Shown here: in pieces, positions 33,421-44,346 of the stretch | How positions within the stretch are numbered: position 1 is the first letter of the stretch | Layout: each line of letters opens with the position of its first letter | NCBI GenBank assembly: GCA_029959085.1 | Contig: JARWIR010000043.1 | Coordinates: 868,001 to 932,000, forward strand | Source: Nemophila menziesii | Taxonomy: Eukaryota; Streptophyta; Magnoliopsida; Boraginales; Hydrophyllaceae | Direction of reading: 5' to 3' | DNA: 64,000 nt | Notes under the pieces: generated by a model | The model's input: only the letters and a program-made list of their open reading frames with translations | Told to the model about the DNA's origin: nothing | Database searches by the model: none | Made by a program: the position numbers and the translations under genes

Positions 33421-35218
33421 AGGGAAAAGGACACTCAAGTCCCTAAGTTTTTTATATTAGGACACTTAGGTCCCTTAGTTCTTGTTTATCTTTTGCCAAG
33501 TCCCTTTTTTAACTTAGATGGTTATATCTAACGGTCAAAACTTTGACTCTTTTAAAATTCCTTTTCTACCCTTTATTAACTACTTATATGAATATACATT
33601 TCAAATTATAAATTAATTTAATTGTATTCTTTAATTAAGAGAATTAAGAAATAAAATTTATATTTTGAGACACACATTTTTTAAAAATATTTTTTACCAA
33701 AAATAACATAATAATTCTAATATAATTTTTTAAAATATCTATATTATTTTTAAGGTGATGTATACTTTTTATTTAATTATTTTATAAAATAAAATAAGAT
33801 GAATTTTTTAAATAATATTTGGTATAAATAATACTTTTTAGTATAAAAATGATTTTTTTCTATTTAACTTTTAAGCATTCAACACAAATATATTATATTT
33901 TTAAGAATCAAATTACGTTTACATATTGTTAAAAAAATTGAATATATTATCCAACCAATATTTTCTTAAATCTTTACCTCATTCTACAAAGATAAACACA
34001 TAAACAATCTCACACATGCATTAAATATCACAAGATTGTTCAAATTTGCTCATATTCATACCAAAATCTTATTCTTTTGCTTTAATCTTTCTTCCAAAAA
34101 ATTAAAAAAGTAATAATATTTATATTAGACAAACAGTATTATCGGTCATATGATTAGCATGTTCACAAGACATGACGAAAACAACATTCATACCAAAAAT
34201 TATTATCCACCATGTCGAGAAGATATTGCATCCTCCACAGTGATAATATGTCTTGTTAGATCATATTGGATAAGGTGATCTCTTCTCGACATAGTAGATA
34301 TTTAAATTTTAGTAATATTGTTATTTTTTTCATATCTTGTGAGCATAATAATCATATGGTCGAGAATACTGTTTATCTACTTTATATATTGAATATATTT
34401 TTGTTAGTTTTCTGAATAAAAATTTAAACAAAAGAATAAAAAAATTGGCATGAATGTGAGAAAATGTAAACAATATTGTGATATTTAATGCATGTGTGAG
34501 ATTGATTATATGTTTATCCTTGTAGAATGAGGTAAAGATCAAATAAAATATGACTTAGATAATATAAAACTTTTTTCTCAATATGTAAACGTAATTTTGA
34601 TTCTTAAATATATAATATATTTGTATTGAATGCTTAAAAGTTAAATAAAAAAAATCATTTTTATACTTAAAACTAATATTTATACCAAATATTATCCAAA
34701 AAATTCATCATATTTTATTTTATAAAATAATTAAATAATTAGCATACGTCCCTTAAAAATAATATAAATAGATATTACAAAAATTATATTAAAATTTATT
34801 ATATTAATTTTGATAAAAAACATTTAAAAAAATGTGTGTCTCAAAATATAAATTTTATTTCTTGATTCTCTTAATTAAAGAATATAATTAAAATAATTTA
34901 TAATTTAAAATGTATATTTATTTAAATAGTTAATAAAGGGTAGAAATGAATTTTGAAAGAGTCAAAGTTTTGATCGTTAACCAGATGGGATTAGCTCACT
35001 GGCCAGGGCCTTGGTCTACCAATCTAGTGGTGCAGGTTCGAACCGAGTCAATGACTCCGAGTCCGAAATGGCTCTCCTATGTAACCAAAAAAAAAAAAGT
35101 TTTGATCGTTAGATATAACCATCTAAGTTAAAAAAGAGACTTGGCAAAAGATAAACAAGAACCAAATGACCTAAGTGTCCTAATATAAAAAACTTAGGGA
35201 CTTGAGTGTCCTTTTCCC
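33421..35218. mobile_element. Foldback element with ~0.8-kb arms (MULE-like)
   Basis: A 1798-bp element made almost entirely of two inverted arms (about 33421-34230 and 34260-35218) around a short loop. Outer ends (A)GGGAAAAGGACACTCAAGTC match over the first 50 bases and more. Inner landmarks also pair, for example ATCAAATTACGTTTACATATTG at 33906 with its complement near 34577, and TGTCGAGAAGA on both sides of the loop. Flanks AACACTTAT (33412-33420) and AACACGTAT (35219-35227) match 8 of 9, consistent with a Mutator-type 9-bp duplication. Non-coding. A transcript through it would form a very long hairpin. Confidence 0.88.
34980..35098 (+). mobile_element. tRNA-derived SINE
   Basis: A 119-bp insertion in the right arm of the foldback element, flanked by a perfect 13-bp duplication GTTTTGATCGTTA (34967-34979 and 35099-35111). 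It has an internal Pol III A box (TAGCTCACTGG, 34992-35002), a B box (GGTTCGAACC, 35035-35044) and a 3' A12 tract. It lies in one arm only, so it inserted after the foldback element formed. A diverged copy lies across 46767-46780 and 53080-53184. Confidence 0.93.
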
Positions 35219-35470
35219 AACACGTATCAGATACTTTTTGTAATATAAAATGTATTTAGAAAAAAAAAAAGTAAAATTAAGATTTAAAAGTTGCTATTAT
35301 AAAAATAAATATATATGTATTCGAATCTTGAATTATTATAAAAAATTCAAATCTTAATTATAATTCATCAGATATCTTTGTTAAGAACTAAAATCTCGTA
35401 GATATACATTTGATTTTACTAACAATTTTTTTATCAAATCAATAATTATCTATTTCAATTAATAATTTAA

Positions 35471-36756
35471 GAGATTATTACCCAAAGGGTCTTGAAAACA
35501 CCACCTCGTGACCTAACAAGACCACCTCTTTTGGCTCTTCTTACTAAAGGCCACAAACTAATTTTAACACTATAAGCCAAAAAACCAATTACCTTTTTAC
35601 CCCTTTTTGTTTTTTATTTCCTATATATACTATTTATTTCAGAAATATATTAAAATTATTTCAACTCATTCTCTCTCTTCCCTTTCCCGTAACCCTAAAA
35701 CCCCATTATCTCTCCTCTCTCCATAAACACCAAAAACCATATCGGTACAGCTCCCTTTCCTCTCATATCTCCAAGCCGCCGCCATCGAAGCCATCTCCTC
35801 TCACTGATCCGTCGAAGATCCCGTGGAAGACATGTCTGTGAAGACCCGTCGAAGCCATCTCTGTGAAGATTCTAGCGAAGCCATGGCTGTGAAGATTCCG
35901 GCGAAGCATGGCTGTGAAGATCCCGTCGAAGAGCCGTTCGAAAGAGATCGTGAAAGAGATGACTGTTTTTTGTTTGGTATAGCTAGATCCGCGGCTTCGC
36001 ATCTGAGCTTCTGTGTGAAGCTATCTTTTCCGGCGACTGTTTAGATTCGACGGACTTATTTATTTGTTGCAAAAAATCCAGAAAAAATTGTTGTTTCGAT
36101 TTTTTTTTTTGGACAGTTGCTGTTTCGATTAAGCTGTGATGAAGCCAATGTGGTGTTAAAATTTGTTAATGGAACTTTTGCACTCAGACTCAGAACTTTT
36201 GCACTCAGACTCAGAACTTTTGCGCTCAACACTGTTGGCGATTAAAAATCTGGCGTTAATGGAATTTTTGCACTCAGGTCAGAACTTTTGCACTTAGACT
36301 CAAAACTTTTGCACTTAGACTCAGAACTTTTGCACTCAGACTCAGAACTTTTGCACCCAGACTCAGAATTTTTGCACTTAGACTCAGAACTTTTGCACAT
36401 AGACTCAAAGCTTTTGCACTTAGACTCAGAACTTTTTTCCAGACTCAGAACTTTTTCCGGCGGTGGCCGGAGGTGGCCGGCGGTGATCGGTGGTTGTGGT
36501 CGGAGCTGGAAAATATTTGATAATTAATGAAAAAGGAGAGAGAAAAAATGATAAAGGAGGAGAGAGATTAATGGTAATGGAGGAGAGAGAGTAATGGTAG
36601 TGGAGGAGAGAGAAATGATCTATTTTTTTGTCTTATATGTACTAGAAGGGTAGTTATGACATTGGACATTTTATTGGCCTCTAAGAAGGAGAGAGGAATT
36701 GACTAGCTCCTAAGTGGCACACTAATTTTTCTCAAGACCCCTTGGGTAATTCATCC
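35471..36756. mobile_element. MULE-like element carrying coding-like cargo
   Basis: Ends share ATTACCCAA(A/G)GGGTCTTGA in inverted orientation (about 35477-35495 and 36732-36750). A perfect 9-bp direct repeat ATAATTTAA (35462-35470 and 36757-36765) flanks the element. No transposase is present. The interior changes abruptly to GC-rich, coding-like sequence at 35640-36060 (CT-rich leader, then GAAGATCC / GAAGATTC repeats) and 36440-36510 (CCGGCGGTGGCCGG). A non-autonomous element holding non-element DNA fits the Pack-MULE pattern; the origin of the cargo is unknown. Confidence 0.7.
36175..36440 (+). repeat. 21-bp tandem repeat in the MULE-like element
   Basis: Repeats of GAACTTTTGCACTCAGACTCA, roughly ten copies with one interruption at about 36225-36280. 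Because 21 is divisible by three, the array stays open and reads as HLDSELL-type repeats from 36288 on. There is no evidence it is translated. Confidence 0.85.
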
Positions 36757-36833
36757 ATAATTTAAAGTTATCATTCTTATTTATATTAATTTTGACAAAA
36801 AAAATACTTATATTACTTGGGTGACTTGTATGT

Positions 36834-39800
36834 CAGCCTGGCTAACGTGTCGTTCTGGACCGGTTCAGTCCGGTTCTTAGCGTTATTGGGCTTTACCGGA
36901 CCGTTTCGGTCCACCGGTCCTACCCCTTATCGGACCAGTCCGGTCCGGTTTTATGTGGAGAATGGTGAGGTGCGAACCAGTAAGAAGAACCAGTTGGATC
37001 GGTTCTGGCTAAATTTTTTTCTTATTCTTTGTTTGATTTAAATAAAAGATTTAGTTTATTTGAAAAAACCGTTTGAGTTTATTTTTGAAAAACAGTTTAA
37101 GTTTATTGAAGTTGTATATTGATTCTAGAAAAACAGTTTAGTTGAGTTTTAAAAAAATATATCGTTTGAGTTTTATTTGTTTGTTAAAAAAGGAGTTATG
37201 TTTTTCAAAAAAACTATTTTTTTTAATCCTAGTATTTGTTTAAGTAGTTGATGTTTGCTTTTTATTCTAATATTTTTGGTTCAAACCTAGTAATCTAATA
37301 GTCGATGACCTAATAATCTAATAGACACAAATTAAAAATCTAAATTATTTAGTGCTACAACAATATAAAGAAGCTAAAGCATAAATGTAAAATACGAATA
37401 TAAAAAACGTAAGAAATAAATTAATTATTACAAGCCATTTAAAATAATTGAAGTAAATAAAACTTCAACTTGAGTAGACCTGCTAAAGAATGTAGTGGAT
37501 AATCTTCGAAGTAGTAAATCCCTTTGAAGTATTTAAATTCAAAGTTGACTTAAACTTATAAAGTAGTGAAAAGATAATTTGAAGAAATAAGTTACGTAAA
37601 ATTTGTTTTCAGATTACAAGATGAGATAATACTTCAAAGAGCACCACTTTTATAGGCAAAAAGGAATGGTCTAAAGAAGGTGGTTGAAATTAGATGAGAC
37701 GTGACATTTATAAAAATGAATAAAAGCTTTGCATAAAAACTACTCAAACAACTCTTTTGTTTTGCCAAAAGAAAAAGTGGGAAGATATTTAGGGTCCGTT
37801 TGGAAGTGCTTATTTTAGAGTAAAAAAGTGATTTTAGAATAAAATTTAAAATTTTAAAAAATTATTAAAAATAACTTTGAAATCTAAAATTATTTTAAGT
37901 GTTTTTTTAAGAAGCACCTATTTGGTGCTTCTCAAAAATGTGCTTTTCAAAATCCAAAAAAACTCTTAAAATGCTAAAAGCACTTTTAAGTGTTTCTCCA
38001 AAAAAACACTTCCAAACAGGCACTTACTTAATATGAAGTGACAAGAATCCACTTTATTAAATGGGGCAGTTGGACTACTGAAAATGCAAAAAAGAAAACC
38101 CCTAAATAATTTCACAAATCAGAATATTTGTCTCAAATTCTTTTTTCAAAAACTTCAAGTACAACAACTTGACAATTAAATGTTACTTTGCAAATAATAA
38201 AAACTTATATTTTAAAATATTACTGCAATATCATCAAAAAACCATCCAAAAGCACTTTGGACCCAAAAAAGCATCTCATAAAAGTTTGGGGACCATTTTG
38301 TAAATTTTCAGAATTATAATCACCATTTCACAAACTTAAACAAGATGTTTATAGCTCATATTGGTCCACTTGATCCATTTTATAAAACTTTGGGGCAATT
38401 TTGTAATGAAATATCTCTTCTAGAAAGTTATTTCATCATTTTTGTATTAAATAGGGTTTTTTTGCACTTTCTAAAACTTTCGTCTCATTTCCGAAAACTT
38501 TCGTTTAAATCAGTCAATTCCAACAATCCCACAACATCAATTCAATAAACCCAACAACTACTTGATCTTAACAACTCATGTTCTCCAAGAACATTACCAA
38601 AGTATATATTTTATGCGAAATTGATACTATAAGTCCCTAAATTATCTCAAAAAAAATTCCCATTAAATTTCACATAAATCATGTAGTTAGAGTATCAAAT
38701 ATACAGACAATAACTCAAAGACTTAAACTATCGAATTCACATCACACAATCATTTTCACAAACTTCAGTAACTTGAATTATCAATTTCTCAAAAACTAGG
38801 GACTTATAGTATTAATTTAAAAAAAAATATGTACTTTCTACAACAAATTCACACAAATCAGAGAGTATATGGATCAATTTCGCAAATCAAGGGTGCTAGA
38901 AGTAACTATTTAGTATAACAGAAGGACTTATAATGTCAAATTCCTATAGCACTTTGAATTACAAAATTTAATTCACACAAACCAGTGAATTTTACTATCA
39001 GATTCTCATAAAACGGGGAGTTATAGTATCAATTCACATTAATCAAGCACTAATAGTATCAATTTTGCATAAAATATGTACTTCCCATATCAAATTCACA
39101 TAAATCAAGGGCAAATTCGCATAACAGACAGATTTTCACATAACAAAAGGGACATTAACAACATTTTTCACATAAATCAGGGACTAAAAAGAATATTACC
39201 CATAACTCCATCATCATTTCTTCAATCCAATCCAGAAAATCAACATAAGAAACCAGAAAATCAACCATGCACAAGAGAAATCAACATAAGAATCTCATTC
39301 TTCAACACTATATATATATATATAACTAGAAATATCAAATAAATACTTACACTATTCAAATCTCTCAATTAGGATTTAAGAATACAAGATAAAACAAACA
39401 AGAAACCCTCATGATGAAGATTACCAAACCCTTAACCCACCTTGGATTAATAATAGAAGATATTAGAGATTAGAAAACAAGAGATTAGAGAGTATGGATT
39501 CGAGAGATCAAGCGTAGATGCGTAAGGATGCAGATGATAAATTAGAGTGGGTGAGAGAGTATGAGACGAGTGAGTTGAGTGAGTAAATGAGACGGGTGGG
39601 GTGGGTGGGTTAGGGTGAATTAAATGTGACGGGTGAGGTGGGTAAGTCGATGGATTATTATAAAATAATAATAACGATAATAATAATATCTTAACGGCCC
39701 GGTCCGGACCGGTCCAAAAGCATGGATTTTTTATAAGAACCGGCCCAAAAAGAACTGGACCTTTCCGGTTCGGTTCCTTACTGTAGCATCGTCTCGTTCC

Positions 39801-39861
39801 CGGTTCTGGAACCGTCCGGTCCGGTCCGTAAGACTGGTAGGACCGGTCCGATAGCCAGGCC
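36834..39861. mobile_element. hAT-like non-autonomous element, CCGGTCC-rich ends
   Basis: Ends CAGCCTGGCTA (36834) and TAGCCAGGCC (to 39861) are inverted repeats. The 11-bp direct repeat GACTTGTATGT lies just outside both (36823-36833 and 39862-39872). Subterminal regions at 36850-36960 and 39695-39850 are packed with GGACCGGT / CCGGTCC motifs, such as occur near hAT ends. The exact duplication length is uncertain because the repeat exceeds the 8 bp usual for hAT. The interior (about 3 kb) has no transposase and contains a MITE at 37791-38022 and dispersed CACATAAATCA-GGG motifs at 38640-39190. Confidence 0.65.
37791..38022. mobile_element. MITE, GTCCGTTTGGAAGTG-ended
   Basis: Left end AGGGTCCGTTTGGAAGTGCT and right end ACACTTCCAAACAGGCAC form imperfect inverted repeats. 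The core is AT-rich with palindromic AAGCACTTTTAAGTG stretches. It is nested in the 36834-39861 element. Related copies lie at 31587-31812 and, more distantly, 139-370. No clear target duplication. Confidence 0.65.
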
Positions 39862-39896
39862 GACTTGTATGTTTATTTTATAACGAGATCCAGAAT

Positions 39897-40097
39897 TTAT
39901 TTATTTTTAATATGTGGGTGTTTGGACCAACTTTTGCGCACCACGACTAATCTCATGGGAAATATACACGCCTCCCCATGAATATTCTCAGGTAAATCAG
40001 AACTAGGTTACCCATGTTCAGGGAGGGGATCGAACCCTGTACTTCTTGCTTTTACCCCCTTTAAGGTCTGAAAAAATAGTAAGGCTCTGGCCAATTG
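39897..40097 (-). mobile_element. Au-like SINE
   Basis: On the minus strand the element carries a B box GGGTTCGATCCCC (plus 40025-40037) and ends with GATTAGTCGTGGTGCGCAAA, then ACCCACATATTAAAAATAAAT. That conserved 3' end resembles the plant Au SINE family. Flanks AACGAGATCCAGAAT (39882-39896) and AACGAGGTCCAAAAT (40098-40112) match 13 of 15 and may be its target duplication, though part of the right copy resembles a SINE 5' start. A 3'-end fragment of the same family lies directly beyond, on the plus strand. Confidence 0.75.
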
Positions 40098-40112
40098 AAC
40101 GAGGTCCAAAAT

Positions 40113-40165
40113 CTTATTGGATTTAGTCGTGGTGCGTGCAAGTTGGTCGGTACCATTTATATATA
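40113..40165 (+). mobile_element. 3'-end fragment of an Au-like SINE
   Basis: ATTTAGTCGTGGTGCGTGCA then AGTTGGTCGGTACC matches the 3' end of the neighbouring SINE, but on the plus strand. The two therefore lie head to head: a SINE on the minus strand and the tail of another on the plus strand. No separate target duplication seen. Confidence 0.6.
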
Positions 40166-40403
40166 TTAAGAAAAGATAAAAAAAAATTTAAAATTGAGAA
40201 ATCAATTTATTGATTTAAATAAACATATGTTAAAGATAATGATAAAAAAAATGATATAGAAAATATAACATTTGTTCTTACTTATAAATTTAACCCCAAA
40301 TCATGATCATTATAACTTTTTTCCTTGAAAAGTATAATTAACTTAAGATGGAGCGGTGAACCAAACATCCTCCATACTAAGGTCATATTTTGCTAGTAAT
40401 TGA

Positions 40404-40973
40404 TAGGTTTTTTTTTAATTTTACGTTTTTTTAATAAATAATTAACGCTTTCGTATAGGAAGAAAAAAATTATAGATTTGGCATAAGGACGGTAACCTGA
40501 ACACCGTCCTTATTTAATTATTTGATTAAATTTTAAGGGCGGTCATTCGTTGACCGCCCAATACCTAATACACTTTTTTAAGTATGGGGGTAGTTTGACC
40601 ACCGCCCTCTTCACGTTTACGGGGCTTGAATCGGCTAGAAGAAAGACAAGGGACGGAAAACGGTGGCGGCGGGACGGTAGGGTCTCGGTCGATGTGGTAT
40701 TTGCTTCTTCTTTCCGTAATGGGTTTATGATGTGCTGTTACAGTTCTTTATATTTGTTAAGAGCGGTGGTCGAATGACCACCCTTACTTTTTCAAACAAA
40801 AAAAAAAAGACCAACCTTACTTATAATTGTATTTTACTCTTTGGATTGTGTATTGACCAACACCCAATACGAGGGCGGTAAACAAGACACTGTTTTATCA
40901 AAACGCCAATTATTTTGTTTTTTATGTCAAATAGTTAATTATTTATTAAAAAACGTTAAAATAAAAAAAAATC
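40404..40973. mobile_element. MULE-type MITE with GACGGT hairpins
   Basis: A 570-bp element with AT-rich inverted ends: left TTTAATTTTACGTTTTTTTAATAAATAATTAAC-like (40408-40446), right its complement (40935-40972). It is flanked by a perfect 9-bp repeat AGTAATTGA (40395-40403 and 40974-40982). The interior has small palindromes such as AAGGACGGT...ACCGTCCTT (about 40485-40513) and GGCGGTCA...TGACCGCC. Such hairpins are also typical of CACTA subterminal regions, but the 9-bp duplication favours Mutator-like. The frame at 40550-40777 shows no domain. Confidence 0.75.
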
Positions 40974-41219
40974 AGTAATTGAGATAAGAAGCCTATGTTT
41001 GTTGGTAAGTGATGTGATAGATGCGTTTATAGTTTCCGATTCGATGAAATTTGACAGTTAACCATGTGGGAGGGAGTGGGAGTTGGGGAGACAATAATCA
41101 TGTGATTGATGTCAGTTTATATATGTTCGTACTCTTTTTATGCTATAATACAATGTCAATTTCTGACCAACATCACATGGCCTTGGCGTTCCATTATATT
41201 TTACCTATTCTTTTTATAT

Positions 41220-42150
41220 ATTACGTACCGATAATGTAAATATTTTTTTGACAACTAAAAATATTACAATGATTGACAATAATTATTTTATCCCTAACTT
41301 ATTGAATCTTTTTATTAATATCACAGCTCAACTATTTTTATACGCTCATGTGGTTTTTATGTCTAGTAATTTTTGCAAACTTATCAGTTTGTATGTTCAA
41401 TTTTTGTGAGATATGCTTGAAAATGATCGTCTTAAATTCTTCGGCCATCTGATTAATTCTTCTAAAATCAGTTAGATTCTCAATCTTACTGCTGACATCT
41501 ATATTACGTACCTATGATCGTAAATACTTTTTTGACAGGTAAAAAAATTACAATGGTTGACAATGATTATTCTGTCTCAATCTTATTGAATCAGTGCAAC
41601 TATTCCTCCACGCCCATGTGGCTCCATGTCTAGCAATTTTTTCAAGTATTACAAAAAGCGCTAGGCGGGCGGTCAACCACCTTCGAGCGTCTAGGGGACT
41701 AGGCGGGAGCCTAGGCGGAGCCTAGGCGTTTTCTTGCTAGGCGGTTTTGATGTTTATTTAATTATTTTTAGGTTTTTATAATTTTTGAAATAGATTTATA
41801 TAATTTTTTGTGTTAAAAAATATTTTTTTTGAATTTTTTGTATTAAAAAATAGATTTTATTTGTATTTTTTTAGTTTCAGACCACCTAGGCGTCGCCTAG
41901 GTCCGCCTAGACACCGCCTAAACCTGTCTAGGACCTTCTGGGACCGCCTAGAGGCCGCCTGGGCCATTTCTGGAAGTTATGCTACCTTCTAGCGCCTAGG
42001 CGCCGCCTAGGGCGATTTTTAGAACACTGGTTTTTGCAAACTTATTTGTTTGTATGTTCAATCTTCGTGTGATATGCTTGAAGGTGATCGTCCCAAACTC
42101 ACCGTCCATCTTAATGATTCTTCTGATAATCTGTTGGACATCTTACGACT
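41220..42150. repeat. ~283-bp tandem duplication in a LINE 3' region
   Basis: ATTACGTACC at 41220 recurs at 41503. Both copies continue with AATA-TTTTTTGACA, GATTGACAAT/GGTTGACAAT, CTCATGTGG/CCCATGTGG, TGTCTAG(T/C)AATTTTT and GCAAACTTAT. The second copy is interrupted by the MITE at 41645-42030 and then resumes. Minus-strand translation is weakly LINE-like, so the duplication lies in the decayed LINE that continues to 43506. Confidence 0.85.
41645..42030. mobile_element. hAT-type MITE rich in CCTAGGCG
   Basis: A 386-bp insertion with inverted ends AGTATTACAAAAAGCGCTAGG and CCTAGGGCGATTTTTAGAACACTGG. The flanks TTTTTTCA (41637-41644) and TTTTTGCA (42031-42038) match 7 of 8. The uninterrupted paralogous segment at 41369-41385 (AATTTTTGCAAACTTAT) shows the empty site, which confirms the boundaries. 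The arms hold many CCTAGGCG / CGCCTAGG palindromes. Confidence 0.85.
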
Positions 42151-43506
42151 GGCATATGTCTAATACCTTGAATGAGATCAAGGTTATTTGTGAATATTGT
42201 CTTCTCTTTATCTGAGAAATCTTTACATCTTTCGGTTGCTTGCATCACTGCAATGTCTTCTCCTTGCAAAATAGTTTTGCATCGTGTAGATTCTTTTAAT
42301 ATGAATCCTGACTCATGTGTCCTTATGGAATTATAGATTCTAATTCACGTGCCTTCATAACGTTTATCTAATGACTCATCACAAAGAAACGCAATAGAAG
42401 TATTCGTATCATGAACTCGTGACTCTTGATTGGTAATATCTGAGTTGTTTTGGTTAACTAGTATATTAACAACATTCCAAGCGTTTCCGTGAAGTTCTTT
42501 CATCAGATTATTTGATGAGAAAATGACATTGTCTCCGTCCATTACTTTATCTTTATGTATCACTTTATTCTGCTTTCTATATATTCCACATCATAACCAT
42601 AAGATAATATGTAACCTTCTTTTCTTCCCAACCTCTCTGTGACGATTTAATAATACGTAGGAACCATGTCCCAATATCAAAATTTTCATCTTTTTTAACT
42701 CTAATTTGGAGTGAAGATCCTGCCCATATTGTTTGACAAACTTGACACGCAACTAATAATGTTCAACTGTCTCTATGTTGTTTTGACACCAAATACAGTC
42801 GCTAGTACCGATATATTTTCTTTTATATAAATTTTGTTTTGTTGGTATAACATTGTTACATGCCTTCTATATAAACATATGTGTTTTATTTGGTATTATT
42901 GAACTCCATATAGTTTTCCATAAACTTGTTCTAACGTTTTCTACCGATCTCGCTGATTGTGGTTCTTGAAACACATGTTCATCGATCAATATCTTCTTTG
43001 TTATATATTGACCATTCTTTGAGAATGACCATATCAATTTATCATTAGTATCAGTATCAAGTATCCGAATCTTAGTAATTTATGGTATAATCGGAATAGG
43101 AAACAGATTATCAAGAACTTCAAAATCCCATTTTAGCGGGTCATGTTTCCAAAGTTCATTGAATTTTTTAATAGTACAGTTTTCATGTCTTACCGTATTC
43201 CAATCACAATTAACCATTTAGACATCCAAATATTTATTTTCTATCTGTTTCCAATTAGATACAATGCATATTTTTTTAATAAAACCTCTACCTTTCATAA
43301 TACTAGCCCAACTTTAAGTTTTACTTTTTCTAATTTTGACATTCATAAAATCTTTATTAGGATAGTAAATACCTTTTAAAATTCTTGCCGCAAGCGTTGT
43401 AGGATTTGTCATGACTCTCCAAGCATGCGCTGCTAACGAAATTGTATTCATTCTTTTGAAATCTCTGAATCTCAATCCTTCTAATAGCTTTTCAACAGCC
43501 ATTTGC
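42120..43506 (-). pseudogene. Decayed LINE ORF2 C-terminal half
   Basis: Minus-strand reading in 5' to 3' order: LEGLRFRDFKRMNTISLAAHAWRVMTNP (43500-43400), the segment after the RT. A zf-RVT trace follows near 42830-42740 (SDCIWCQNNIETVEHY). RNase H is near 42280-42150 (EDIAVMQATERCKDFSDKEK, then FTNNLDLIQGIRH). Stops and frameshifts throughout. The tandem duplication at 41220-42150 covers its 3' end. Confidence 0.75.
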
Positions 43507-44338
43507 CCCTAGGATATCTAGTGAACTGTACCAAAACAGAAGAAGCCATAGAAAATCTACAAAAAACACAAAAGAAAAATAAATTAAATGAAAAATTAAA
43601 AAAACACAACTACTAAAAAGACAAGAAACATGAAAATAAACAACAACATAAGGCATAAAAAAAACAATAAAATATACAACAAAAACTAACACAGTTGTTT
43701 GGTGGGTGGGAAAGTTCCCACCAAACAAAAAACATAGAAAATCAACAAAAATTAGCATAACTTTAGATGATTCAATGGAAAATCTTAATAAGAACAAGAA
43801 AAATGACAATTAAAATGTATATAAACAAGACAAAAATCTATAAAAATATATAAGACAATGAAAAACTAGAAAAATGATACACAGTTCTATTTGTTGGGAA
43901 ATTTCCCACCAAATACAAACTAAAAAAAAATCAACAGAATGTAATGCAAAACCTCGGCTAGAACAAGTAATTAACATCTGGAATTGATGAATTAAGCTAA
44001 AAGAAGATAAAAACAACAAAATAATTGCACGCATAGCATGAACAACAATTCTGTAAATTGATACTGTTAAACAAAACAAAATACAGAGAAAACACAGAAA
44101 TTATGAAAACGGATAAGAATTGATATTTGCAATAATAAATTTAAACATAATAGATAAGAATCAAGTTATATTAAACATAATAAGTAAACTGAGAACATAT
44201 AAATACTAGAAAAACGATAAAAAAAATGAACACAGAAAAGCATTCAAAAATAAGATGAAAAACTTTTATGAACACATAATAAGAGAAGAAATCAACTAGA
44301 AACGAAATATAGACCTAAAAAGAGAGAGAGGATACCCC
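43507..44338. other. No gene; AT-rich with two similar hairpins
   Basis: Strongly A-rich on the plus strand. Two hairpins with related stems lie 190 bp apart: GTTTGGTGGG...CCCACCAAAC (43697-43726) and ATTTGTTGGGAAA...TTTCCCACCAAAT (43889-43914). Surrounding words such as ACACAGTT and AAAATCAACA also repeat, suggesting a degenerate duplication of about 190 bp. Confidence 0.55.
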
Positions 44339-44346
44339 GAATAAAC

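Noticed and set aside
34992..35044. tRNA gene
   Set aside because: A and B boxes are present, but there is no cloverleaf. The unit has an A-tail and a 13-bp target duplication, so it is a SINE.
36288..36527. HLDSELL repeat protein
   Set aside because: The frame exists only because the repeat unit is 21 bp. No start context or other domain supports it, so it is listed as a repeat.
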